The notes under the pieces: model-generated
The model's input: the letters and a program-made list of their open reading frames with translations, nothing else
What the model was told of the DNA's origin: nothing
The model's database searches: none
Made by a program: the position numbers and the translations under genes
NCBI GenBank assembly: GCA_024762705.1
Contig: JANTGW010000076.1
Location: 1-5,193, forward strand
Direction: 5' to 3'
DNA length: 5,193 bases
Source of the DNA: Sulfurimonas sp.
GTDB lineage: Bacteria > Campylobacterota > Campylobacteria > Campylobacterales > Sulfurimonadaceae
Shown here: positions 5,131 through 5,193 of the stretch, piece after piece
Numbering within the stretch: the first letter of the stretch is position 1
How the letters are laid out: each line of letters opens with the position of its first letter

Positions 5131-5193
5131 TTGATTGATTCAAAACATTTAAAACACTTTGAAAATATTGTTGGTGATGATAATATCTATAGT
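5131..5193 (+). CDS. glcD: GlcD-type FAD-linked oxidase subunit, N-terminal fragment
   Basis: Twenty-one codons from a TTG start run open to the window edge. They read MIDSKHLKHFENIVGDDNIY followed by Ser, the usual opening of epsilonproteobacterial GlcD: a short helix ending in an IVG(D/E)(D/E)N-type motif before the FAD-binding domain. The full protein would be expected to be around 460 residues, the FAD-binding subunit of a glycolate/D-lactate-type oxidoreductase. None of the catalytic or FAD-binding part is visible. Support comes from the strong AGGAG site 6 bases upstream, the single-base gap after the PgbA-N gene, and the remembered pgbA-glcD order in Helicobacter. The open frame is solid; the functional name rests mainly on context and the short N-terminal resemblance. 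Confidence 0.72.
   Translation, partial: MIDSKHLKHFENIVGDDNIYS

Noticed and set aside
1..5193. Search for an undescribed multi-gene system, mobile element, CRISPR array or RNA gene
   Set aside because: Every stretch above about 100 bases is filled by recognisable chromosomal gene families. There are no terminal repeats, transposase or integrase motifs, spaced repeats, or tRNA-like or rRNA-like sequences that I can see.

Overview
The window looks like ordinary chromosomal DNA from a free-living member of the Campylobacterota (epsilonproteobacteria), most like Sulfurimonas and its relatives. The reasons are the AT-rich and very compact coding, the 'AFTMIEL' prepilin signature typical of this group, a short (613-residue) PriA, and the cluster of a Csd3/HdpA-type M23 peptidase, a PgbA-N-domain protein and GlcD. 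From memory, the same cluster occurs in Helicobacter pylori (HP0506, HP0508, HP0509) and Campylobacter jejuni (Cj1213c-Cj1215). The genus is an inference; the class-level assignment is fairly secure.

Layout: (1) 1-99 is AT-rich non-coding DNA with a candidate extended -10 promoter and a clear Shine-Dalgarno. (2) 100-2464, plus strand: a type IV/II pseudopilin gene followed after 7 bases by priA, the replication-restart helicase, which starts at TTG without a visible Shine-Dalgarno. (3) 2472-4230, minus strand: a two-gene unit read toward priA. An exported M23 zinc peptidoglycan hydrolase (Csd3/HdpA type) comes first, and a Nudix hydrolase closely resembling NUDT14-type UDP-sugar pyrophosphatases overlaps its end by 8 bases. 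(4) 4231-4331: a 101-base divergent promoter region. (5) 4332-5193, plus strand: an exported PgbA-N-domain protein, then the first 21 codons of glcD, cut by the window edge.

How the genes may work together: the M23 peptidase trims periplasmic peptidoglycan. The Nudix enzyme, coupled to it in translation, probably hydrolyses a nucleotide-sugar or ADP-ribose-like compound in the cytoplasm. PriA reloads the replisome at stalled forks. GlcD would be the FAD subunit of a glycolate/D-lactate-type oxidoreductase. The pseudopilin could belong to a type II secretion, type IV pilus or DNA-uptake machine encoded elsewhere.

I found no RNA genes, mobile elements, CRISPR arrays, attachment sites or recognisable rho-independent terminators, and no evidence of an undescribed multi-gene system. 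The points most worth a second look are the degenerate Nudix box in a human-NUDT14-like protein, a PgbA-family protein without the lysine-rich tail, the pseudopilin-priA linkage, and the overlapping and TTG-started translation arrangements.
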